Positions 45,393 through 53,304 of a DNA stretch of 64,000 nt are shown piece by piece; within the stretch, counting starts at the first letter, position 1; the number at the start of each line of letters is the position of its first letter. The stretch spans positions 1 through 64,000 of the forward strand of contig JAWKOC010000003.1 of NCBI GenBank assembly GCA_041391365.1, given 5' to 3'. The DNA is from JAGRAX01 sp041391365. Lineage in GTDB: Bacteria > Bdellovibrionota_G > JALEGL01 > JAGRMV01. Both the position numbers and the translations under genes were made by a program. The notes under the pieces are model-generated. The model made no database searches, was not told the origin of the DNA, and saw nothing but the letters and a program-made list of their open reading frames with translations.

Positions 45393-45833
45393 ATGAAAAT
45401 TTCTTCTGAGCAACTTACGAACCTTTTGCTGTTTGGCATTTTTCTTCTTTTGGCCGTGGATGTTTTTTCACCCAAGGGTGCAACCGTGCCCATGACTTCT
45501 TCCCCCAGTCAAACTCCTCATCGAGATCTTTCCCACATGGGAACAGCACCCAAGGTTGATCAACCTACTGCACCGACCGCTAATCCACACGCGGGAGGGT
45601 TTGATTTTCAAAGCATGGTGTTGGCGGCTCTCAAATGTCCCTCTGACCCTGTTTTAACCTTGTCCGATGTGGGATGTTCTGGTCAAGAAGCCCAAGAAAG
45701 AAAACAAGCTGTTCGAGACATGGCCTCTGAGAATCTTCCCCCTCGTGCGTTGTTTGATCGAGTCATTGCACGATTTGGCGAAGAAGCCCTGACAGATCAA
45801 GCACAGGAAATTCGCCGCGCCAATCGCGGATGA
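45393..45833 (+). CDS. Membrane-anchored protein with CcmH-like tail
   Basis: 146 residues: one N-terminal membrane helix (LLLFGIFLLLAVDVF), a Pro/Thr/His-rich linker and a C-terminal helical segment LKCPSDPVLTLSDVGCSGQEAQERKQAVRDM with LFDRVIARFGEEAL. The helix pair and the RFGEE end recall the CcmH three-helix bundle, but the redox pair is not CxxC: the cysteines (KCPS and VGCSG) are eleven residues apart. It may be a degenerate CcmH or an unrelated thiol protein. It lies 60 bases after the transferase gene. Confidence 0.4.
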   Translation: MKISSEQLTNLLLFGIFLLLAVDVFSPKGATVPMTSSPSQTPHRDLSHMGTAPKVDQPTAPTANPHAGGFDFQSMVLAALKCPSDPVLTLSDVGCSGQEAQERKQAVRDMASENLPPRALFDRVIARFGEEALTDQAQEIRRANRG

Positions 45834-45846
45834 TTGTTTTGCATTG

Positions 45847-47190
45847 TTACGAAAGCTTTTTTCGATACTGCTCAACATCTGCAAAAACTTTTTGCTTGTC
45901 CAGCAGAGTAGGTTTTCGCTGGTGATAAATCAACACGCCATCCACCACGACTGAGCAGACATCACTGGATTTGCTGGCGTAGACGAGCTGCGCATAGGGA
46001 TCATAAGTTGGAATTTGATGAGGTGTATCTCGATCCACAACAATCAAATCAGCTTTTTTGCCAACCTCCAACGAACCCAACATTTTTTCCTGACCGATGG
46101 CCCGAGCTCCTTCGATGGTGGCCATCTCAAACACCGTTTTGGCCGGCATCACCGTTGGATCTTTTTGAATCAATTTGTGCAGTTTGGCCGCTAGGTCCAT
46201 TTCCTCCCACAAACTGAGGTCATTGTTGGATGCTGCACCATCGGTTCCCAAGCCTACGGCAATTCCGTGAGAGATCATCGAAGGAATATGCGCCACTCCC
46301 GAAGCCAATTTCATATTGGAATGCGGGCAGTGAACCACACCCACACGGTTTTTTTTCAGTCGCGGAAGGTCGTGATCAGGATCTGTCCAAATCACGTGGG
46401 CCGCGATCATGTTGGAGGTCAACACCCCAAGACTTTCCAAGTATTCAATCACAGAGGGAACACTGGCGCCAAAATTGTCGCGGATTTGCTGCGCCTCTGT
46501 TTCGGGTTCCGCCACATGAATCAAAAAAGGAAGATCCAATTCCATGGAAAGTTGATGAGCTTGCTGAAGATGATTCGGCGCAACGGCATACGGAGAATGA
46601 GGAGCAATCCCAGGTCGAATCAAAGAGTGTCCACTCCATTGTGATGCATGGGCACGGACCAAGTCCAAGCCAAAATCCCAGCCTTTGGGATTGTCGGGGG
46701 TATCAAAATCAATGACATTCTGACCACAGATGGCTCTCATCCCCGCATCACTGGCTGCTTTGGCCACAGCACCCGCATGAAAATACATGTCCGCAAAACA
46801 AGTGATGCCAGAAGCCATCATTTCCAAACAAGAAAGCGATGTCCCTGTCGAAACAAACTGTTCGTCTGCATATTTCGATTCCGCCGGCCAAATCACATTG
46901 GTCAACCAGTCCATCAACTTACGGTCATCGGCAAGTCCACGCAAAAGGCTCATGGCCGAATGACAGTGACCATTGATCATCCCCGGCAAAATCCATTTGC
47001 CTTTGGCGTCCAAGACGGTCTTGGCTCGAATGTCAGAAATTTCAGAGGGGTGACCGATCCAAAGAATCCAACTGTCTTTGATGGCCAGGGCCGCATCCTC
47101 CAACACCCGTCGCTGATCATCCATCAGAACCATGGTTCCGCCGGTGACCAAAAGATCACAATCCAAACTTTGATACTTCAAACTGCTCAT
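45847..47190 (-). CDS. mtaD: Amidohydrolase, MTA/SAH deaminase-like (MtaD family)
   Basis: 447 residues of the TIM-barrel amidohydrolase superfamily. The metal site is NGHCHSAMSLLRG near 73 (Cys where Thr is usual), HVAEPETEAQQI near 224 and AHVIWTD near 262; the catalytic Asp is in GTDGAASNNDL near 317. These features match methylthioadenosine/S-adenosylhomocysteine deaminases and the related Trz/ATZ family. It would deaminate adenosyl or related compounds. It is downstream of gltX with a 35-base gap. Confidence 0.82.
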   Translation of the reverse strand: MSSLKYQSLDCDLLVTGGTMVLMDDQRRVLEDAALAIKDSWILWIGHPSEISDIRAKTVLDAKGKWILPGMINGHCHSAMSLLRGLADDRKLMDWLTNVIWPAESKYADEQFVSTGTSLSCLEMMASGITCFADMYFHAGAVAKAASDAGMRAICGQNVIDFDTPDNPKGWDFGLDLVRAHASQWSGHSLIRPGIAPHSPYAVAPNHLQQAHQLSMELDLPFLIHVAEPETEAQQIRDNFGASVPSVIEYLESLGVLTSNMIAAHVIWTDPDHDLPRLKKNRVGVVHCPHSNMKLASGVAHIPSMISHGIAVGLGTDGAASNNDLSLWEEMDLAAKLHKLIQKDPTVMPAKTVFEMATIEGARAIGQEKMLGSLEVGKKADLIVVDRDTPHQIPTYDPYAQLVYASKSSDVCSVVVDGVLIYHQRKPTLLDKQKVFADVEQYRKKLS

Positions 47191-47225
47191 AGGAATGCCC
47201 CATATTGTGAGGCAATTGTGGCAAA

Positions 47226-48611
47226 TTACAAGCTTTGAAGTCGATGCAAACTTCTTTCTTTTCCCAAGATCTCAAACAGCTCATACACTCCAGGACCATA
47301 CCCACCGCCGGTCAAGGCCAACCGCACAAGTTTTCCCAATTGAGGAAATTTCAATCCGTGATTTTTGAGCACTTGCCCAAAAATGGCTTCTACACTCTCG
47401 TGGGAAAAATCACTATCTTTGAGTTTCTCCATCAATTCCGAATAGGCAGGTTTGACCGAATCCACATACAACTGGGTTTTGAGTTCAAGATCTGGAGTCA
47501 CATCGTGTTGAAAATGAAATGCCGCAAGATGAGCCAACTCTTTGAGGGTTTTGGCTCGATCCCGAAGAACCTCAATGGTTTTGCGGCTCTGGGGATCTGC
47601 TTTTTGTGCAGGAGTAATCTCAATGAATTGAGCCACTCCGTCCATCACTTCCTCATAGGGCTTTTCTTTGATGTAATGCTGATTGATCCAAAGGAGTTTT
47701 TCTTCGTTGAACACACCTGGCGATTTTCCTACGGCTTCCAAACCAAACTTTTCAATCAATTCTTCGAGGGAAAAAATTTCCTGATCTTTGTGGGACCATC
47801 CCAAGCGAGCCAAAAAGTTGATCAAACTGTGAGGAAAATACCCCTCTTCTCGATACATCTGAACGGCGGTGGCCCCGTGGCGTTTGGACAAACGCGTTTT
47901 GTCTTTGCCCAAAATCAAGGGCAAATGTGCAAACACGGGCACGCGATATCCCAACGCCTGCGCCAACAAAATCTGTTTGGGCGTATTGGCCAAATGATCA
48001 TCTCCGCGAATCACATGAGATATGGCCATGTCGTGATCATCCACCACCACCACAAAATTGTACGTAGGCGTTCCATCGCTTCGAGCGATCACCAAATCTT
48101 CGATTTCTTTGTGAGCAATCGTGACTGGACCTTTGATCACATCTTCGATCACGGTTTGCCCCTCGGGAACTGCAAATCGAATCACAAAAGGTTTGTCGGT
48201 GGGCTGATCCGTGCGATGTCGACAACGCTGATCGTACATCGGTTTTTTGCCCTGGCTGCGCAGACTCTCACGCATGGTATCCAGCTCTTGTGGACTGCAA
48301 TAACACCGATAGGCGCGGCCCGAGGCCAACAGTTTGTCGATCTCTTGCTTGTATAGGTCTTCTCGCTGAGTCTGGAAAAATGGCCCCTCATCCCAACGCA
48401 GTCCCAACCAGGTCATCCCGTCCAAAATGGCATCGACGGCTTCCTGTGTGGAACGCTCACGATCAGTATCTTCGATCCGCAACACGAAGGTTCCTCCATG
48501 CTTTTTGGCATAAAGATAATTGAAAAGAGCTGTGCGCGCTCCCCCAATGTGCAAATAGCCCGTCGGACTGGGGGCAAAACGAACACGAACAGATGAATGG
48601 GATGTGATCAT
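47226..48611 (-). CDS. gltX: Glutamyl-tRNA synthetase
   Basis: 461 residues. Class I HIGH motif as FAPSPTGYLHIGGARTALFNYLYA near the start and the KMSKS motif as KDKTRLSKRHGATAV near 240. It charges tRNA-Glu (and possibly tRNA-Gln if no GlnRS exists; this cannot be told here). The zinc-site cysteines are present in YRCYCSPQEL. The upstream gap 48612-48975 contains no further gene. Confidence 0.96.
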   Translation of the reverse strand: MITSHSSVRVRFAPSPTGYLHIGGARTALFNYLYAKKHGGTFVLRIEDTDRERSTQEAVDAILDGMTWLGLRWDEGPFFQTQREDLYKQEIDKLLASGRAYRCYCSPQELDTMRESLRSQGKKPMYDQRCRHRTDQPTDKPFVIRFAVPEGQTVIEDVIKGPVTIAHKEIEDLVIARSDGTPTYNFVVVVDDHDMAISHVIRGDDHLANTPKQILLAQALGYRVPVFAHLPLILGKDKTRLSKRHGATAVQMYREEGYFPHSLINFLARLGWSHKDQEIFSLEELIEKFGLEAVGKSPGVFNEEKLLWINQHYIKEKPYEEVMDGVAQFIEITPAQKADPQSRKTIEVLRDRAKTLKELAHLAAFHFQHDVTPDLELKTQLYVDSVKPAYSELMEKLKDSDFSHESVEAIFGQVLKNHGLKFPQLGKLVRLALTGGGYGPGVYELFEILGKERSLHRLQSL

Positions 48612-48975
48612 GGTCTAGCTCCTTAACTCAAAACCAGACCTTCGTCCAGATGCACTCATCGAAAGCTCTGCCCCACAATGTTGATGAGCGATCCTCGTAG
48701 GATCAGATGATCCATTTCATTCTTGCATCATTTTCATAATGGTAACTTTAGTTTACACTAGAAACTTTTATTTCTTTTTTGTTGTTTTTTATGTCCAGTC
48801 TAGTAATCTAAAGATGTGTCGCTGGAAAAGAGAAACAAGGGTGTTTTTTTGGGTCTGCCTCGGTTCCATTCAAGGTGGATTTTCTCACGACAGCTTTGAA
48901 GTTTTGAGACTAATGCATTGCATTTAAAGATGCAGTGCATTATATTGATACGATGAACGGAGGTATGCACATCTC
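48612..48975. other. Gene-free gap with an inverted repeat
   Basis: No open frame with coding character is seen. Present are a short hairpin GATCC-TCGTA-GGATC (48690-48704), a long T-rich stretch around 48740-48800, and an inverted repeat at 48911-48942: TAATGCATTGCAT and ATGCAGTGCATTA around TTTAAAG, 12 of 13 pairs with the odd one able to pair as G-U in RNA. The repeat lies 34 bases upstream of the secreted-protein gene at 48976, so it could be an operator. GGAGG at 48959-48963 comes before both a five-codon mini-ORF (48965) and that gene. Confidence 0.6.
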
Positions 48976-49584
48976 ATGAGCCGATCCCCTCGATTTCGCA
49001 TTCAATCGACCTGCGTTCTCATGTTGATGTTGGTACCAAGCCTTTGTTTTTCTTCTGTCTTTCTTCATCAGACCCCCGAGGAACTCGCCGCCCAGTCCGA
49101 CCTTGTGTTCGTTGGAAAAGTCGTCTCGATGTATTCCTCCTTCAATGGAGAACATGACATCAATACCTACGTAAAAATCAAAGTGTATGAAACCGCCAAA
49201 GGCGAACCACGCTCGGAACGACTGGTGGTGGTCCCTGGTGGACAAGCCCCTTTTCAAGGAAGCACCTATCGACGTCACTATCATGGAGCCGCTGCTTTCC
49301 ATGAAGGTGAAGAGGTCATGGTGATGGTCAAAATCATCGATGGAAAACCTGTGGTTCAATATTTTGGATCCCGCTTTTTGCTTCGAACCAATGAAGAAAG
49401 TGGAGAAAAAGAATTTGTACGTGAAGTTCCTCCCAATGTGGAAATCATCGAAAAAGATTCCTCGGAGTCATCTGATGGCCAACACACACACAGGATCTCA
49501 GCCTCATCGGCTTACATGACTCAGGAAGTGTATTCCTACAAAGACATGATGAAACGTTTGCATGAGCGGAAAGGAGCCAAGTGA
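48976..49584 (+). CDS. Secreted protein of unknown function upstream of a metalloprotease
   Basis: 202 residues with a signal peptide (STCVLMLMLVPSLCFSS). The mature part begins HQTPEELAAQSDLVFVGKVVSMYSSF and includes a beta-strand-rich domain with VKIKVYETAKGE and GEEVMVMVKIIDGKPVVQYF, a shape like the OB-like fold of some matrixin-associated proteins. A five-codon mini-ORF at 48965-48979 overlaps the start. The stop overlaps the metalloprotease start (four bases), so the two are made together. It may be an inhibitor or chaperone of that protease. Confidence 0.6.
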   Translation: MSRSPRFRIQSTCVLMLMLVPSLCFSSVFLHQTPEELAAQSDLVFVGKVVSMYSSFNGEHDINTYVKIKVYETAKGEPRSERLVVVPGGQAPFQGSTYRRHYHGAAAFHEGEEVMVMVKIIDGKPVVQYFGSRFLLRTNEESGEKEFVREVPPNVEIIEKDSSESSDGQHTHRISASSAYMTQEVYSYKDMMKRLHERKGAK

Positions 49585-50720
49585 GAAAACGCCTGCGTCT
49601 GAGCTTGGCCGCATCCATGGCCCTAGGGTTTGCACCTTCCGCCTATGGATTTTCAACGATTCCATGGAGAGGGGTGCCTGCACGCATTCCCAACTCCACA
49701 CAGATCAAAATTGAAGTGGACGATCAATATGGTTCCTATTTTGCCGATGGTGGCTGCGATCGAGCGGGCACCTGCAAAACCCCTTTTACGGCCATCAAAA
49801 ATGCCATTCATGAATGGGAAGCCGTTCCCAGTTTGGAGTTGAAGTTTTCTTCCATCGTATCAAAAACCATCAGCAACACCGTAACCTTTGATGGCAAAAA
49901 CCAAGTCAAAATCATTCATTCAGGATGGTCATCACAGCCCGGAAACCCTCCTGCATCTGCACTTGCAGTGACCATTTCCACCTATCGAGACCCACAAGAT
50001 ATCGTAGACTTCGACATCATCATCAACTCCGACAACCAACGCTGGGCCGATGTAAACGACAGCAGTGAATATGGATTTCACGACATTCAAAGTGTGGCCA
50101 CGCATGAGATCGGTCATGGACTGGGGCTAGATCACTCCTCCATCAATGCTCGAGAAGGCATTGAAGAATTGCGAGATGCCACGATGTTTTTTGCTGCAGG
50201 TGTAGGAGAGACTCACCAACGAAGTCTCGGACAAGATGACATTCACGGCATCACCCATCTTTACACCACACAAAATTTTTCCAAACCCCGTTTGAGCGAA
50301 ATCATTCCTGAACGATTGGACGCATCCACACAAAGTCGCAACATCATTGAAATCCATGGACAAGGCTTTTTGCCCACCACGGCCGTATATATTCTGCAAA
50401 ATCAAAGTGCCAACGATGTAGTGGGTCGTATTCTCAATGTTGAAAGCGACAAAATCGAAGTGGCTTTTGATTTGAGCTATCTTCCCACAGGAACCTATTC
50501 CATTCTCGTGGCCAACGCCTACGATAAATTTGAAAAAATGGAAGATGTTCTCGAGATTTTCAACCCCAATGGCATCACTCTCGGAAATCCGGAATACCTT
50601 AGTGTTTCTCAAAAAGGTTGCCAAAGCACAGGGTCGGGATCCACTGCCCCCATGATTCTTTTTGTGACTGGCTTTTTCATTTTCTTCTATCGAAGAAAGT
50701 TTGTTATCCTTTATTCCTAA
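49581..50720 (+). CDS. Matrixin-type zinc metalloprotease with Cys-TM-basic tail
   Basis: 379 residues: a signal peptide, an N-terminal beta domain, and a metzincin site HEIGHGLGLDHS near residue 176 (HExxHGxGxxHS), with ATMFFAA as a Met-turn candidate near 199 and no large propeptide. The C-terminal region has a TIG/IPT-like fold (IEIHGQGFLPTTAVYIL). The end is the tail GCQS-GSGS-hydrophobic helix-FYRRK, which resembles MYXO-CTERM sorting tails. It is likely displayed on the surface or cleaved during export. Coupled with the upstream secreted protein. Confidence 0.85.
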   Translation: MRKRLRLSLAASMALGFAPSAYGFSTIPWRGVPARIPNSTQIKIEVDDQYGSYFADGGCDRAGTCKTPFTAIKNAIHEWEAVPSLELKFSSIVSKTISNTVTFDGKNQVKIIHSGWSSQPGNPPASALAVTISTYRDPQDIVDFDIIINSDNQRWADVNDSSEYGFHDIQSVATHEIGHGLGLDHSSINAREGIEELRDATMFFAAGVGETHQRSLGQDDIHGITHLYTTQNFSKPRLSEIIPERLDASTQSRNIIEIHGQGFLPTTAVYILQNQSANDVVGRILNVESDKIEVAFDLSYLPTGTYSILVANAYDKFEKMEDVLEIFNPNGITLGNPEYLSVSQKGCQSTGSGSTAPMILFVTGFFIFFYRRKFVILYS

Positions 50721-50722
50721 AC

Positions 50723-50769
50723 ACAAAAGCAGGGAAGAGCTGTTAACATCAATGCTTCCCTGCTTTTGT
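50723..50769. terminator. Bidirectional terminator after the metalloprotease
   Basis: ACAAAAGCAGGGAAG (50723-50737) and CTTCCCTGCTTTTGT (50755-50769) are exact reverse complements, with a 17-base loop and a T-rich exit. It lies between the convergent metalloprotease and dnaJ genes and could serve both. Confidence 0.85.
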
Positions 50770-51657
50770 TTATTTCAAAGACTCTTCAAACTTTTTTAAC
50801 ATTTGTATAGACTGTTCCGATAGATTTTTGGGAGGAACAATAGAGATCACAACATAGTGATCTCCCATAGATCCATCGGAAGATTTGATTCCTTTTTTTG
50901 AAAGCCTGAGTTTCTGACCACTCGAAGTACCCGCTGGAATCTTGATTTGGGATACCCCATCCAGAGTTTGCACCTCCACCGTAGCACCTAGCGTTGCTTC
51001 AACAATGGACAGTGAGACCTCAGATGTGATGTCCAAACCATTTCGAACAAAACGCTCATGAGGTTTGACCACCACTTCGATCAAAAGCTGTTGATGACCA
51101 GAGGAAATCCGAATTTTCTTTCCCGTATCAATCCCTGCAGGAATACTCACTCGCTTTCTTTGTCCTGCAATGTCCACATCGATTTGACCACCCTTGGCTG
51201 CAGTCATAAAATCGACTTCCATTTTGTATCCTGCTGAAGGAGATGCTGGTCCAAACCCAGACTGACCTTGCCCCGGTCTTTGAAAGCCAAACCCGGAAAA
51301 CCCTTCAAAGATGTCTTCCAAGCCGCTCATATCAAAATGAAATCCACCGCCGCGACCCCCACCAAAATGAAAGCTTTGATTTCGGCCCCCACCCGACTGA
51401 TATCCTCGGAAAAAATCTGAAAAATCAAACCCAGAATCAAACCCCCCTGGGCCCATCGTATCGTATTGTTTTCTCTTTTTCGGGTCGCTAAGCACCGCAT
51501 AACTTTCGGTGATCTCTTTGAATTTTTTTTCGGCTTCTGGGTTGTTTTGATTCACATCAGGATGGTATTTTTTTGCCAACTGACGATAGGCTTTTTTGAT
51601 TTGCGCATCCGAAGCCTCTTTGGACACACCCAAAATTTGATAGTAATCTTTTTTCAT
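50770..51657 (-). CDS. cbpA: DnaJ-family co-chaperone (CbpA-like)
   Basis: 295 residues. J domain at the N-terminus with HPD at 32-34, then a Gly/Phe-rich linker (residues 70-145) and two beta-sandwich substrate-binding domains (FVRNGLDITSEVSLSIVEATLGATVEV). No zinc finger (no CxxCxGxG repeats), so it is CbpA/type II rather than DnaJ type I. It recruits DnaK. A TATGAT hexamer with a TTGCAG 16 bases upstream lies in the end of xseB and may be its own promoter. Confidence 0.88.
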   Translation of the reverse strand: MKKDYYQILGVSKEASDAQIKKAYRQLAKKYHPDVNQNNPEAEKKFKEITESYAVLSDPKKRKQYDTMGPGGFDSGFDFSDFFRGYQSGGGRNQSFHFGGGRGGGFHFDMSGLEDIFEGFSGFGFQRPGQGQSGFGPASPSAGYKMEVDFMTAAKGGQIDVDIAGQRKRVSIPAGIDTGKKIRISSGHQQLLIEVVVKPHERFVRNGLDITSEVSLSIVEATLGATVEVQTLDGVSQIKIPAGTSSGQKLRLSKKGIKSSDGSMGDHYVVISIVPPKNLSEQSIQMLKKFEESLK

Positions 51658-51687
51658 GTTCGTGTTGCAACCGTCTCTATATCATAG

Positions 51688-51936
51688 TCACGTACTTGAG
51701 CTCTGCAAGGGGTCTGAGGCATAAGGCTCGGTTTCCAAACGACCGGTATCGTCAAACGACACCTGCACCGCCCGAAACGAAGGCTTGGATACCATTTCCA
51801 TCGCTTGTTGATAGACTTGCATTGCTTGTTTGGCATTGTTCATCAGCTGATCAAAATCTTGTTCTCGATCTTGAACATCACGCGCCAAATCTTTGAGCTG
51901 AGTTAAGCATTCGAAGATATCTTTTTGATTTCGCAC
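51688..51936 (-). CDS. xseB: Probable exodeoxyribonuclease VII small subunit
   Basis: 82 residues, overlapping the end of xseA by 34 bases. It has the XseB pattern of a short helix (IFECLTQLKDLARDV), a loop and a second helix (FDQLMNNAKQAMQVYQQAMEM) followed by an acidic tail. Sequence identity to XseB is low by eye, so position and size carry the call. With XseA it forms exonuclease VII, which cuts single-stranded DNA from both ends. Confidence 0.55.
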   Translation of the reverse strand: MRNQKDIFECLTQLKDLARDVQDREQDFDQLMNNAKQAMQVYQQAMEMVSKPSFRAVQVSFDDTGRLETEPYASDPLQSSST

Positions 51937-53246
51937 TCCAAACTCCCTTCATACAATACCACTTCAATGTCCTGTCGTTCTTCTACCTGATGGCTGGATT
52001 TGATGATCTGACTGTTCTTTGTTTTCACAATACTGTATCCGCGAGAAAGAATCGATAGTGGATTGAGCATGTCCAAGTTGCTTTTGATTTTTTCGAATGT
52101 GGCTTTGTTTTTTTGCATGAATGATTTTCCCACATGTGCCAACTCTCGATAAGGTTGAACAAATTGTTCTTTCTTTTTCCTGGGAATGTCCTTGGCGGCA
52201 TCCACCAAATCGTCATGCAGACGATCCAATTGTTGCATTTTGTTGCTCAGCAAAAACTTTGGATCCTTCAACACCTGTTGACCAATCAAATGAAGATACG
52301 TTTGTCGATAAGTACTTTTTCGATGGGACAATTCTCGAACCACGCTCTCCATCCAATGACGAATTTGTGCCTTTAGGTCCCGAAGGTCCGGGACCATCAT
52401 TTCTGCCGCATGGGACGGAGTCGCTGCACGAACGTCCGCCACAAAATCACAAATGGTGAAATCTGTCTGATGCCCCACAGCCGAAATGACGGGAACGGAA
52501 CTTGCAAATATTTTTCTGGCCACAATCTCCTCATTGAAAGGCCACAAATCCTCGATTGATCCTCCACCCCTGCCCACAACGATGGCATCAAACTGATCTT
52601 TGTTTTTTTCGATCATATCCAAGGCCAAAGCAATTTCACCTGCAGCCGTTTCACCTTGCACTTTGACTGGAAACAAACTGATCGTGACAAATGGAAATCG
52701 ATTGGACGTCACATGCAAAATATCCTTGATCACAGAGCCCGTGGAGGATGTCACCACGGCAACGTTTCGTGGACATGGGGGAAGAGTTTTTTTGTGACGT
52801 GGGTCAAACAATCCTTCGGCGTGGAGCTTTTTCTTGAGTTCTTCAAATTTTTGAAAAAGTTGACCCTGACCTGCCAGACGAATCTCATCCACAACAAGCT
52901 GGTAATTTCCACCCTTGTCCCATACATCAATCTTGCCAGAGGCCAAAACCTCCTGACCTTCTTTCAAATCAAAGGTAAGTTTGGCATTTGAAAATCGAAA
53001 AAACACACATGCAATCACCGCATGTTCATCTTTGAGACGAAAATACATATGACCGGATTGATTCTTCCCTTTGAAATTGGAGAGTTCGCCCCGAATCCAA
53101 ATTTTTCCATGTTGAGAAATGGATTGTTTGATCGCATCTTTGATTTCTAAGGTAATTTCCTGGACCGAAAAAACCTTTTCTTGGTCCGATTCCTTCTCGG
53201 ATGGATCTTTGGCTGCTTTGCTGTATTCGAACAAATCCACGATCAA
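51903..53246 (-). CDS. xseA: Exodeoxyribonuclease VII large subunit
   Basis: 447 residues. An N-terminal OB-fold domain (IWIRGELSNFKGKNQSGHMYFRLKD) is followed by the catalytic domain with VVTSSTGSVIKDILHV, GRGGGSIEDLWPFNEE and AVGHQTDFTICDFVAD, which carry the conserved Asp, Arg and Gly residues of XseA, and then a long coiled coil. It degrades single-stranded DNA and helps in repair. Overlaps the putative xseB start. Confidence 0.95.
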   Translation of the reverse strand: MIVDLFEYSKAAKDPSEKESDQEKVFSVQEITLEIKDAIKQSISQHGKIWIRGELSNFKGKNQSGHMYFRLKDEHAVIACVFFRFSNAKLTFDLKEGQEVLASGKIDVWDKGGNYQLVVDEIRLAGQGQLFQKFEELKKKLHAEGLFDPRHKKTLPPCPRNVAVVTSSTGSVIKDILHVTSNRFPFVTISLFPVKVQGETAAGEIALALDMIEKNKDQFDAIVVGRGGGSIEDLWPFNEEIVARKIFASSVPVISAVGHQTDFTICDFVADVRAATPSHAAEMMVPDLRDLKAQIRHWMESVVRELSHRKSTYRQTYLHLIGQQVLKDPKFLLSNKMQQLDRLHDDLVDAAKDIPRKKKEQFVQPYRELAHVGKSFMQKNKATFEKIKSNLDMLNPLSILSRGYSIVKTKNSQIIKSSHQVEERQDIEVVLYEGSLECEIKKISSNA

Positions 53247-53304
53247 AGGTATACCAAAACCATGAACTTACTCAACCAAAGAGACGAGAAATGATGGTCG
53301 AAGA

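Noticed and set aside
47235..48356. A 373-residue open frame on the plus strand opposite gltX
   Set aside because: gltX carries both class I motifs, so the opposite frame is a shadow.
48739..48927. A short open frame in the gap upstream of 48976
   Set aside because: 61 residues without recognised motif, no ribosome site, and it covers a T-rich region that favours hydrophobic codons.
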